Shown piece by piece: positions 33,638 through 44,720 of a DNA stretch of 64,000 bases; the first letter of the stretch is position 1, and each line of letters opens with the position of its first letter. The stretch comes from Gnetum montanum. Taxonomy: Eukaryota; Streptophyta; Gnetopsida; Gnetales; Gnetaceae. Position numbers and translations under genes: made by a program. The notes beneath the pieces were generated by a model. The model was given only the letters and a program-made list of their open reading frames with translations, was not told the DNA's origin and ran no database searches. The stretch lies in the NCBI GenBank assembly GCA_015680685.1, contig MNCI01011857.1:6555-70554 (forward strand), read 5' to 3'.

Positions 33638-35860
33638 TCATATCTCTAACCCTCTCGTAAGCAATCTTTCTATTATTTTTTGGCTCGTTGGAGCTTTCAA
33701 CTTGATCCTCTTGAGATTTTTCTTCAGCAATTCTCTCATCTTTTTTCTTAAATGAATTCTTATTTTCTTGGAGTGTACAAATTTTTTTTCAACACCTCCT
33801 TTTTCAACCAACTTACTTTTTCCATTTGAAGTAATGTTATCAATCATGAAAGGTTCGCTATAGATGTATATCTGATTTGGTTCTCCTTTCCAAGGTAACC
33901 ACATGTGAGAATAATCTATTGATATATAACCTAAGAAATTCTTGCTCCAACTTCTACTCAATAAGAGACTATGTGAATCTGGTATATCTGCCACTTGAAT
34001 AGTTACTCTACTTCTAATGCGAGGTTCAGAAGCAATTTCCAATAGAACACTTGGCAATTGACCCACAATCTTCACTCTACTTTTATCCACTTGAACAATC
34101 TTCTTATTTGACTTTTCAGGAATCAAACCAAGTCTTTTACATATAGATAATGGCATTATAGTAGATGTGGCTCCGGAATTAATCAAACAATTGTGTAAGT
34201 ACTTATCTTTTAATTTCATTGTCAAAAGAAAAGGAGGAGCTTCCTTGTCATACGAAGTCTTTAATTTCTCATCATTGTTAGACACATAACTTAACTCTGA
34301 TTCTCTAGCTCTCCTTTTACCTTTAATGAATTCTAAAGCCTTTCTTTGCTGATCTCCTATTTGAAGCAACTGATAGAGGCTAATATTGGCCTTGACATGT
34401 TTAAGGTCTTCTATCAAATCATATTCTCCATCACCAATGAAGCTTGATCTCTTTATCCATTTATTAAAAGACTGATTTGGAGTGTTTTGCTCCACTTGAT
34501 TGTCTTTACCTTTATTCTTATCCTTTCTACTTGGCTCAAAAGCTTTTCTCTTAGTAGATGGATCCATAATAACGTTTGGGGGTCAAGAAGTAGTTAGTCT
34601 TTCCTTAGATCGAAGACTATATCCATTTTCTTCATTGTTATTACACTCTTCATCTGAAGACATATCTTCTTTAGAACTTGATAGAGAAGAAGTATCACTA
34701 GATCCATTGCTAGAAGATTTACTTGCCTAGTGAACACTAGATAACTCATCATCAGATTCAATATCAAGAAAGTTGGACATAATAAGATCACTTTCATCCT
34801 CATCTTCTACTAACTTAGTGTCTTGATTTTTATGCTTTCTATTTTTCCTTTCTTTCTTAATATTAACTCTTGCCAAAGCTTTTTCGAGCTTCACTATTTT
34901 GTTAGACATATCTCTCATTAATTGTCCTTTTTCAGATCCTACTCTTTCATGTTCTTGCTCTATCTTAACATGAGATGGACCTGGTAAAGCTTTAAATTGA
35001 GCAAAATCTTGCATAGGAATCATAACTCTTTCTTCTCTTTTTTGAATTGCAATATTTTCTTCAGGATTCAAGTTCAACTGTTTTTCTAACTGTATAGCTT
35101 CACTAAAGTAGTCATTTAGTGTAGTTAAGTTTGGAGTTCTCCTTAACCAAATTGAAATGTTGGGGTTGACAGCCTTAAGGTAAGTTTCCTTAAGCATTTC
35201 TTCTGATGGCCTATATTGTCTTTGAAAGAGTCCACAAATTCGTTGAAACTTGATGTTAAAATCTCTAATTGACTCTTTAACTCCTTGCTTAGCTTGTATC
35301 AGCCCACAGTATAGTTGTTGTTGATCTAATTGATTACCAAACTGGGCTAAGAAAAGATTCTTCATGTCATCCCAACTTGTAATACTATTACTTGGTAAGT
35401 TTGAATACCAAATCTGAGCCATATCCTTTAGATTTGATACAAACAACCTACAAGCTTGATCTTGATGTTGAATATTTGCATGAGCTAAAGCTAACTCAAA
35501 CATGTGAATATATTCTTCAGCTAAATAAGCTTTTCCAGGAATAAAAGGCTCAGGCAAATATTTGTAAACTACCTTAGGAATATCATTGTAATTTTGAAAT
35601 CCTAATGGTGTAACTCCTTGCCAAGGATTTGCCATCCTATTCCTTTGAAATGTTGAACTCTTAGACTTTCTAGATCTTCTCTTACGAATTGATAAACCAG
35701 AGATAATGGGTGATCTTCTTGATCTTCTAGTTTTCACTCCACTACTTGTTCCCAATTCAGAAACTTTCTTTTGTTCTTCTTCTGATGAAGAATCAGTCTT
35801 AGAATCTAGAATATCTTTTGAAACTTTGAAACTTTCCAAACTATGAAATTTCTTGGTCAT
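33638..35860 (-). pseudogene. N1 gag-protease frame
   Basis: A single 741-codon minus-strand frame from the ATG at 35858-35860, interrupted only by TAG (near 34727) and TGA (near 34587). Residues 1-70 are basic and Ser-rich. Residues 85-250 are a gag domain (ACRLFVSNLKDMAQIWYSNL, WDDMKNLFLAQF). A coiled, Lys/Glu-rich part follows. The protease near residue 570 reads HNCLINSGATSTIMPLSICK, where the family has LIDSGA, so the catalytic Asp is Asn. The first part (377 residues) and last part (309 residues) are each fully open. Nothing resembling polymerase follows the protease. Confidence 0.85.
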
Positions 35861-35950
35861 GAACTGAAAATAGTATCTAATTCTTAAGCCTTACAAATAA
35901 TTGTTGATGTACTAAAAGTATAAGGCTTATGAACCTAGAGGCTTAATTTT

Positions 35951-35974
35951 CAGCCCTCCTTCTAGCGCCAAAAG
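35951..35974 (-). other. N1 primer-binding region
   Basis: Minus strand CTTTTGGCGCTAGAAGGAGG lies three bases inside the LTR. TTTTGGCGC(C/T)AGAAGGAGGG is the motif seen after the 5' LTR of many plant Tat-type Gypsy elements. I do not assign the tRNA. Confidence 0.7.
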
Positions 35975-35977
35975 AAC

Positions 35978-38900
35978 TGTTGGCGACCGTTTGGGACGCG
36001 ACCGCCAACGAGTGTCCTCGAACAGGATTTAGGTGCCTGCTGGTCTCTGGCAACACCAAGGCCCAGATACCTCCAAATAAACTCAGTAGTTAATGTGAGT
36101 ATGTGTGTGTGCTGTTGCGGCGTGCGGTTGTGAGAAATGTAACGATTGCGTTGTGTGTAAACTACAAATGACTTACTTTAAAGAGATTCAGCCAACTTTG
36201 CCAAGTACTGTGAGTTCTTGAAAATTTCCTATTTTGTTCAACTGCCTAGTCTACGCGGTCCTTATAATACCTACTTGTAACAAATAAAATTTTGCAAAAA
36301 CATTTGAGCACAACTCCGCAATCTACTCCTAATTTTCCCCAGAGAAAGAGATAGTTCCACAAGAAAACTAGAAATAGAGCAAGATTCGATGGAAATAAGC
36401 AGAAAAGAAAAGAAAGCAGATTTGTGTAGACCTCAAATATTTAAACAAGGTAAAATGACACGAGTAAACACTTCGCAATAAAGCTATCCCAAATTCAATA
36501 TCTACGAATTGTTCAAACTTCCAAGGCTCAAACAAGCAATATCTTCAAGACAATCCTATTATGCTACCAAAAATTGCTGCGTAAACTACCACGTACGAGA
36601 CTCCATTTTGACTAGATAATAGATGTCAACGATTGCATTCAAACAGAACCTTTAAAAGACTTGACAATTTCTGATTGAAATACCACGAGAATTCACTTTA
36701 AAGATAAAAAGAAGCTATTCTGGTCCCATCAAAATACCAAAGATTTTCTGAACCCTCTCGACTACTGAATTGTTCAACGACGTGACTACAAACAGAGGCT
36801 CTCTTACAACAATCCCAATAGCAGTTCCCACACGTTGCACAATAACGAAATTTACTACTAAAATGCTCTTAAGGCTTTTAAACACAAGCGCTTCTATGGC
36901 AAAATTTTAATAGAAATTTCTATCGGGCAACAAGAACAATAAGAGCAATCTAAAAATCCCAAAATTACTTGCCAAGGATGATACTATCTAAACCACTAGC
37001 TAAACAATTTAAACAAAACAAAAAATGAAATGCATAACTCACAGGACCATGACAAAGAGGCTGAAATCTTTATTCTAGCAAGCCATCTTGCAAGCAATCT
37101 TCTTTACAAATCTTCTTTGATCCCAAGTGTGATGTGTGAGACCCCAATGTGATGATATATGAGACCCAATGTGATGATGATTCCCTCCTCCTTGACCCCT
37201 GAAGCCTTTTTATAGGGTTCAAAGGTAGGTAGGGAAGTTACAAAATATCTTGGGTGGTTTTAACCACCATAGAGACAAAAAAGCTACAATGGAAAAGTGT
37301 CCTATTCCATGGCCAAGTGTCTTCATGTAGTTGTCAAGTGTCTTCATGCAGTTGCCAAGTGTCTTCACTCAGTCACCAAGTGTCTTCACTCAGTTGCCAA
37401 GTGTTCACTATGGAGAGAAACAAGTTGCAGTTGACACGTGTCCCATGCAGTTGACAAGTGGCCTTTCAGTTGCCAAGTGTCTTCGTTCAATTGACAAGTG
37501 GTCACCATGGAGATAAACAAGTTGTAGGTGACAAGTGTCCTTGGTGGTTGAGAAGTAGCCCATTTAGTTGACAAGTGGCCATTTTGGAGACAAAAAGGCT
37601 ATAGTTGACAAGTGTCTTTTGTAGTGGTTACAAACATTTAGAAAATTAGTTATAACTACCATAGGAGGTTATGACTTCTATTAGAAGTTATTATCATTAT
37701 AAAAATACAAAGTTCACTTGTTATATATATATATATTATTGATTTATTAGGATCTATTAGGGAGTCATATATTTGGCCCCTAACTTGATGAAATTAATCC
37801 ATATTCCATGTTCTTCATACTTGGTTAAAATGTCATGAAAAATATTAAATGCTTCCCCGGTTTGCGCCATCTCTGGCCATGTGCCGAATGACGTTACATC
37901 TTTTTCTGAGCATTTTGCAATCTTTCCAGTAACTTGATGATCATCTCCATCTTTGCAGCATCAGCACAAGATTTAATTGAAATCCTAATAATCTTTGCCT
38001 GAAACATAATCCCTGCCTTCCCAAAGCTTCATCGTAAGAATTCCATGACATGCTATGCTGCGTTTGAAACAAGGGATTCCCTTCATAAAACGTAAAAAAT
38101 TCTAGGGTGTTTTGTGGATCCTTCAGCATGCCCAAAATCCTCTCAACGTGGGCAGTTATCGGTTTGCAGCAAATTTGATGATGAAGATGTGTGAAAAAGG
38201 CATTTGGTATCATGCTCTTCTTATTGTTGGGATTCATGAATCTGGAAGCAGCCACGTGGGGCTTGTGAACTCTTGAACACCACACTTTTTGCTGCTATTG
38301 ATGTCATTGTTGTTGTCTAGATTTTGATTCTAACCCTACAAACCCTAACCACTGGCTTCCTACGCTTGGTCCTGCTACTGCTAGTGCTCCTGCTGCTGCC
38401 GCCATGGCTGTGTGTCGTGCTGCCAGATCTGCCGCCGCTGATCTTCCACCCGTGCGTAGTCCTCCTTTTCGCGTTCGCCATGGAACCATAGCCAGAGTAG
38501 CCCAAATCCAGAATAGAAACTCTACTAAATTTCGCGTCTTCATTGGTGCAAGTTTTGCAGCATCGTCGTCGTCGTCGGTGCTCGGCTTGGTTGTCGCTGG
38601 TGGTGCTGCGGCATCAGAAGCGGCGACAGCAGCAGGGGCGGCCGGAATAGAGGCCGAGACGTCATCATCACAATTTTGTTGTGATTTCTTGAAGTCATCC
38701 AAGAAACAGAGGCTGGGTAATGGTACTGGTAAGATTTGTAAAATCGTTGCGTAAACGGAACATACGCAGAACCCAAGCACTGTATTCTGGTTCCTTTAAA
38801 ATCTTTACAGATCAAGGTTACTGTTGTATCAATTTCAGGCTTTTTGGGAATTGGCAGATTCGTGGTACTGATACCATTGTACAAATAGAGCGACTCGACG

Positions 38901-39294
38901 TCCCCGTTTTGAATCATAATAATAATAATGTTGTAAATAAAATTAGGAGCTGGAGTATGGGAAAGCCAAATATTGAGCTCTCAGGCACTCAAGATAATGC
39001 ACCTCTACACTTTGCTGTGCTGATTTTGGAGGTTAAATCTATTGAGTCCAGTCCTTATGCTGCAGTTGATTGATTTTGTTTGGTTTTTTGTGGAAGAAGA
39101 TGGTTGTTCACTCAAGAAAATATCTTGACATTTTAATTTACTTTCCAAGAAGGCTTCAACATCAAGATTATTTACCAGGCTTGCTTCTCCAAGAATACCC
39201 ATTACTCACAACACTAAACTACAAATTTACAACCAGGGATTGTGCTAATATTTTGAACAAAATATTCCAACTGCTACATGTAATGGCCAAATGT
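35978..39294 (-). repeat. N1 5' LTR
   Basis: Complete copy of the 3.3-kb LTR. On the plus strand it starts TGTTGGCGACCG and ends near GGCCAAATGT, followed by GGCTC. A 7-bp inverted pair GTTGGCG/CGCCAAC lies at its inner end. Confidence 0.85.
38404..38754 (+). CDS. GC-rich open frame inside N1 LTR, possible captured first exon
   Basis: 117 codons, plus strand, antisense to N1. The ATG sits in GCCGCCATGG, a strong plant initiation context. The N-terminus is rich in Ala, Arg and Ser with few acids (MAVCRAARSAAADLPPVRSP, later SSSSSVLGLVVAGGAAAS), like a chloroplast transit peptide. At 38728 the sequence CTG/GTAAGA looks like a splice donor. The segment is much richer in GC than its surroundings and is present in both LTRs, but in the 3' LTR a frame change breaks it. 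No protein family was recognised. It may be a captured host exon or chance. Confidence 0.35.
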   Translation: MAVCRAARSAAADLPPVRSPPFRVRHGTIARVAQIQNRNSTKFRVFIGASFAASSSSSVLGLVVAGGAAASEAATAAGAAGIEAETSSSQFCCDFLKSSKKQRLGNGTGKICKIVA

Positions 39295-39299
39295 GGCTC

Positions 39300-40513
39300 A
39301 TTGGTTGAGGTGTGTTCTATGTTATCGAGTCTCGAGGGATCAATTATTTGGACAGTGAGCCCATCACACCCACTCATCCATTCTGCAAATAAGAGGTTCT
39401 ATTCGAGGGTACAGTGATATTCTTGACATTCTTAAAACTTAAAATTAATTTTGTGTTCATTGTACCTAGAATGAAGAAGGATGGACCAAGAGGGAATGAT
39501 TAGGGTGTGACATCAAGGGGACTTGCGGATTCTCTTTGGTGACATCTGTGAGAGTTATCACGCAACGTGGTTGTACTAAGATCCTTGTAGATCTAACGCA
39601 AAATGAGAGTAAGAGTAATCAAAAGGCACTCAAAAATCCAATGCTGTTCTAGGGGGTTCCACTGAAAAGACATGCACCATGGCCTGAGGGTTGGTGGCTT
39701 CTCTAGATTTAGCATTAAAAGAAAAAAAAAACAAAGAAAGTGCCACAAAGCAAAAATCACTCCACCCTTGAACAAAATGCCAAGTGATCATATGCCTTGT
39801 TGTTATGGTATTCTCATAGTCACTCATCATGGGATGAAATAATGTGGTATCACTGATCAGAGGAATGGACTTGGTCCTGATCTTGGAACGATGGGTTAAT
39901 GACACATTAATCATGCTTTACAAGCACGATTCATTGTGCCTTAGGTCAGTTACCGCATGTCCCAATCTATACAATCCCTTCTATAGTCTGTCTCATCTCG
40001 TTGTTTATGTAATTGTAGCTCGTGTCTTGTGTAGCATAGAATTCTTACCTCATTCCATTGATACTTACATGTGTGTGTTTTGTGGAACCAGTGTGGATTA
40101 CATTGAACCCTTCTAGTGCCTATAGACATTTTAAGGTGTGGTTACACAAGGGAATTATAGGTTGGAACCTGCTTTGGGGAGGACCTACTTGCATAATTTT
40201 TGTAATTTGCACTCATAACACATCTTTCGCACGTCATCTATTACCCTCAGCCTATTGTCAACGATATTCTTTCCCTTATTACTATTCCTCCGATTCAAAT
40301 GTTCCTATGAACCATCACATAACCTTTTTCTCTCCCTTATCATCTGGGGTTCTTATTGATAAATTCCACACCATCATAATTTTCGTGCCTTCAGAACTAG
40401 TTGAATTACCTTGGAACCCTTTAACAATAGTCTAGATGTCCTTAGTTTACATCGTTTAATTTCAGAAAAATATTAAAAATTTGGTACATTCTATAAAGTG
40501 CCCTAACTTCGAT
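39300..40513 (+). other. A1 interior right of N1, unassigned
   Basis: This is where pol would be expected, but no polymerase or integrase motif is seen. Several modest open frames (39844-40116, 40058-40435) are hydrophobic and unrecognised. Confidence 0.45.
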
Positions 40514-40570
40514 AGGCTGCAATATCGTGTACATGATATCGCATCCAAAAAATATATATATATACGCGAC
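40514..40570 (+). promoter_or_regulatory. Possible internal promoter of A1
   Basis: GCAATATCGTGTACATGATATCGC followed by a TATATATATA run resembles the start of family-A LTRs, where AATATC/GATATC motifs precede the TATA box. It lies about 500 bp before the accessory frame. Confidence 0.35.
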
Positions 40571-41056
40571 CCCCTATGCTTATCAACATCATTTTCAATT
40601 GTTCACGTGAGGGAAGTTTTTCAAATTTCTCTCTACGACTTGTGATTGCGTGTCTCTTGCTTTCATATCCATAACTCGCTTGTTGGTACTCCGATTTTCA
40701 TTCCATTTGAACCTACTTGAACCCGGAGTGTTCAGCTTAGTTGTGGGAAAGGGGCACACGTCTAATAGCGCATAAATTTTTTGAAATTTTTCCTCGCCCG
40801 AAGGACATTATTAAGGGTAATTAGTTATAAAATTAATGATAAATGCACCAAAAACAATTTCATCTCCTTAGTTATACCAAGAAACTAGATTTAGAAACCA
40901 CCTAAGCAAAGAGGATTAAATATTATAATCTTTTGGGGACATTTTCTCCTAATAATTAATGTCACACGGAGATAAAGCAAATTCATTAGGCAACCAGTAA
41001 GGTATAACCTAACTTTGGTAAAAACCTTACTAACGATTGGCCCCATGTGATTGTAG
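40571..41056 (+). other. Possible leader of the A1 accessory frame
   Basis: AT-rich, no domain. It ends in GTGATTGTAG directly before ATG 41057, which would fit either a splice acceptor or a simple leader. Confidence 0.35.
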
Positions 41057-43858
41057 ATGGCCTCGAAACATGGACAACAGGAAGGTCCTACTCAAGGTGT
41101 GATCAAGTGATCTAGGAGAGGTGAAGGACAAGTTTCTGCCAAACAACATGTAGAGCAGGAAGAACAATCATTTAGTATCCATCAAGAAGACCCTGCCACT
41201 ATACAGTCAAGGTAGGTAGAAGGAGGAGCTGCTACAGTGTCTGAATAGGGACAACATCTCACGTTGCCCTAGGATTGTGTTCAGGTCATTCATGAAAGGT
41301 CCATATTAACTGCAATGATCATGGAATTAAACTTTGGACCTTTCATAGAATTTTCTCTAGAGGCCGTTAGGGATCACCTCAAAGGGTTCCCATTGTGGCC
41401 TACCCTCTCTAAAGGTGGTGCTTGGTATTTAGGGGAAATGTACCAATTTTAGCACAACAAAGAAGAAGGCACCACAGTTAACATTTGTGGTGTGACTGTT
41501 GATTTCTTTGTTCAAGCCATTTCAGAAGTATTAAACCTTTTAAATACAGGGCAAAAGGTTGCTTGGTTTTCTACCTACTCAGACCCTGATGTTTGATGAG
41601 TTTGGTTAGATAGGGCATACAGAAAGGAAGATAAGACCTATGGGGAATTGACGATGGAAGAGAAGATTTATTTCAAAATAGGGACTTATCACATATTTCC
41701 CACAAGAGGTTTAAAAAGAATTTGAACATATGTGGCAAGAGGATGTGTAGTGTTGATGGGAAAGGTTAATGCTAACTTGCCTCATCTATATTTTATGGAG
41801 ATCCTAAGGTAGTTTGAAGAACGAAAGATAGGGAAGTTTGTGTTGCCCTTCCCTTGTCTTATCAAGAAGTTGTGTAGCCATGCTGGTATCAGAGGATATA
41901 CCAATGATGTCCTTCGAAAAGCCTGAAATGCTTTGTATGACAAACTGCTAAAGCCACCAGCTGTAAGGAAAATCACTGGTGAGACGTTGGGGCCGAAACA
42001 AGAAAAAGAATAGACGGCAGGGTCAATTGCAACTCAACTTGCAAGACCCAGCCAACTTCTGAGCACGGGACCTAGTCAACAACAAGAAGTAGGGCCTAGC
42101 ACGAGCCAGTAGGATCAACCACTGCCACTGCCGCAAGATTACAGACCATTGATGAGCCATCTCAAGGCCATCGCTGAGACAGTCAGTTGGGGAAGTCGTG
42201 ATGACGCAAATCTCTTTCATGTCATTGACGATGCTATACAGCCTACGGTTTCTATGGATCATGTGCAAGGTGAAGTTTCCATTCAGATAGGAGGAGGGGA
42301 GAGCACTTGGTCACAAAATATTTTAGGAAATGCTGCATCCTTTCAAGTGCAGTTGAAAATTGGTGAAGGGGCCATGGTGGTGGTTATGCAACACCAAGAT
42401 GCAGCGAGAGCCACAGAAGTGGTCATAGACCACATTAAAGAATCACTCAATGTGCCTATTTTTGTGCCACTGGTAAATCTTACAGGAGCACAGGATGCTC
42501 AAACTCTAGGTGATACCTCAATGACTCCTACAGAACATGAGGATGTATTCAACCAATTGCTGCAAATAGGATAGGTAATGACATCCTTGTTTGACATCCC
42601 ACATGATGTTATAGCAATACAATCAGACCTCATTTCCACCAAGGGGAAGCTAGTCATGACAGAGATGAGGGTTGAGCACGCTAAAGCAGAAGTGAAAAGA
42701 TTGTAAAAAAGGCTCGTGACCCTGCAAGCAGCGCAGCGGGATCCTTCTCAATTCATTCCCAGAGACCAGCTGGACACTTTTAGAATCGAGTAACTCAATA
42801 AATAGTTGATAGAGAATAAAAGGGTGGTAGAAGAGAAAGAGAAGGCTAACTAGGATGCCTCTATGGCACAAGCGCAAACTTACGTGCACACCAAGGCACT
42901 CAAGGCTTTACAAGAGGAGAATAAACAACTTATTACTGACAACCTTCGGTTGAACTCTGTGGAGAAGCAAAAGAATGTTCTTGAGGAACATTTTTAATAG
43001 TTGCAAGAACAACTAATTAGGGTCAACTAGGACATGAACCATTTAGCCAGGGAAAATCAAACCCTTTCAATGGAGGAGGTACGCGCCATTCGTCAAAAGA
43101 TGGCCATTGAAATAAGTGTGTGGCAGAATGAGGCTAAATGACATGAGAATATAAAGGAGCATTTTTGGGACCAGGTGGGGATGTATAAACAAATCATCGA
43201 AAATGAGATCCATATGGCCAAGGCCCACATCAACGCTCTTAGTGCTCAACACATTGACTGGCGGGCCATATTGGACACATACGTGTTTGCCCACTAGGTG
43301 AAAGTTAAGAGCCGGGACCAGCAGATCCATGACCTTACAGAGTACATGGAGTTGGCAAACCTATGATATGCCAACCTTGCCATGTTAATAGTAGGGTGCC
43401 CGAGAACAGAGCTCGAGCAATAGGTAGCCACCACCTATGCCAAATATGAAACAGAATTTGCAGAACACAAGAAAACATTGCAAAAATTGGAGGTTGCAAA
43501 TTCTAAACTCGAGGTGGTTAAAGTAAGCTACCAGGGGCAGAAAGGGGTCACAATAGACTTGGCTCGACGGCTCACAAATTTTCAAGAATACAGAGACAAA
43601 GCCAAAGCCTACGAGGAGGAACGGTGGATATTTGTGGCTTGGTATGTCAAAGCAAATAAAATGTTTCTGCAACTACTGTGCCCACGGGAGGTGTCAACTC
43701 CATCAAACATTAGAACATTAGCATGGATGACATAGGATCCTCAAACTAAAGAGGAGAAACTCTAGGCCATACTTCAATGCCATCAAATCCCAAGACTTAG
43801 AGGGAAAGACAAGGGAAAGGCACCCATGGAGGAGCCACCGCCACCAGGAACTACATGA
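41057..43858 (+). pseudogene. A1 accessory frame: plant-transposon-associated domain plus coiled coil
   Basis: One 934-codon reading frame with about two dozen in-frame stops and no net frameshift. Residues about 75-300 contain FSLEAVRDHLKGFPLWPTL, then GVTVDFFVQAISEVLNL, LTMEEKIYFKIGTYHIFPT, GKVNANLPHLYFMEIL and FVLPFPCLIKKLCSHAGI. This order resembles the 'putative plant transposon protein' domain often found beside Athila-type elements. A low-complexity middle follows. Residues about 525-880 are rich in Glu, Lys, Gln, Leu and Ala (HTKALKALQEENKQLITDNL, KKTLQKLEVANSKLEVVK), typical of a long coiled coil, ending in a Pro-rich tail (EEPPPPGTT). It holds the position of the env-like frame of Athila elements, but no membrane segment is seen. 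Function unknown. Dead in this copy. Confidence 0.7.
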
Positions 43859-44050
43859 GTTCCACTCAATTTTGTAGTTATAGAATTTTCTTTTGCATTC
43901 TTCATGTTGTGTCTCAATTTTGTTCTAATTCCACACTGTAGCATGAATCCATTCTAGTCAGTTAATAATCCCATACCTATCCACTGTGTAATCAATGGAG
44001 CTTGTTCTCACTTTAACTTGAGGACGAGTTTTTATTTTGTCGTGAGGGTA
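43859..44050 (+). other. A1 3' leader and polypurine region
   Basis: CTTGAGGACGAGTTTTTATT and GTCGTGAGGGTA directly precede the 3' LTR. The same block, reversed, is found inside A2 (47175-47230) and A3 (63837-63890). Confidence 0.7.
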
Positions 44051-44715
44051 TGATGAGTCATGAATTGTTGGTTGCGATATCGCACCCACGATACGTAGCC
44101 TAGACATGATATCGGATACGCAATATCGTGACCTATCTCCTCATCTATAAATAAGAGGCAAATGAATTTGGTTGAGAATCTAGTTTTTAGTATTAAGGTA
44201 GGGACTTTTTGTTAGTTTTTTCTCTCAACCCTTTCTCCTAGTGCATGCCCGTAGTATGATGATTGTAATTGTACGGCATCCTTATTCGAGTGTGACATAC
44301 TTGGACATGCACATGACCGGCAATAAAGATTAAGATTGCTTCATCATTGTAGCATCCACTTAGCTTAATTATTTAATTGTTATTGTTATTTATTGCTTTC
44401 TTAGTTAATATCTCTCTNNNNNNNNNNNNNNNNNNNNNNNNNNNNNNNNNNNNNNNNNNNNNNNNNNNNNNNNNNNNNNNNNNNNNNNNNNNNNNNNNNN
44501 NNNNTAGCATTGGTGTAGGAACACATCATACACCTCACTCTAGACTAAACCATATGTGACAAAGCTAATACTAGTCTAGGTGGGAAGACAATGAACTGCG
44601 ATCTACGAGTAACTATTTAGATACCACAACTAGTCCGTCTGCGGAGTTCGACTGGATCGTGCGTGAAGCACTCGTATTCGTATGGTTGAGTGTAGGGGTA
44701 CCTTGCCACTCATCA
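44051..44715 (+). repeat. A1 3' LTR
   Basis: TG...CA ended, followed by TTCAT. TATA box at 44146. 87 N at 44418-44504 hide part of it. Confidence 0.9.
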
Positions 44716-44720
44716 TTCAT

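Larger units (their letters stand above)
30131..39294 (-). mobile_element. Retrotransposon N1: very long LTRs, gag-protease only, nested in A1
   Basis: Long direct repeats (30131-33385 and 35978-39294, about 3.3 kb) flank a 2.6-kb interior. GGCTC is present on both outer sides (30126-30130 and 39295-39299). On the minus strand a primer-site motif follows the 5' LTR, one gag-protease frame spans 35860-33638, and a purine tract AAAGGGGCAGAAATGT precedes the 3' LTR. There is no reverse transcriptase or integrase, so it is non-autonomous. The LTRs differ by only a few bases per hundred where both are readable, fewer than between the A1 LTRs, in keeping with its nested position. A gap of 695 N lies in the 3' LTR. 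Confidence 0.88.
27359..44715 (+). mobile_element. Retrotransposon A1 (family A, Athila-like, lacks pol), interrupted by N1
   Basis: LTRs at 27359-28151 and 44051-44715, both starting TGATGAGTCATG and ending ACTCATCA, are flanked by the same 5 bases TTCAT (27354-27358 and 44716-44720). A tRNA-Asp-type primer site follows the 5' LTR. The internal order is gag with zinc knuckle, T-rich spacer, non-coding DNA, then a long accessory frame (41057-43858). No protease, reverse transcriptase or integrase was found, so A1 depends on other elements such as A2. The 9.2-kb element N1 is nested at 30131-39294. Without N1 the element is about 8.2 kb. Confidence 0.9.

Noticed and set aside
30131-39294. The two 3.3-kb repeats as a segmental duplication
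   Set aside because: TG/CA-type ends, primer-site motif, polypurine tract and matching GGCTC flanks fit an LTR element better.
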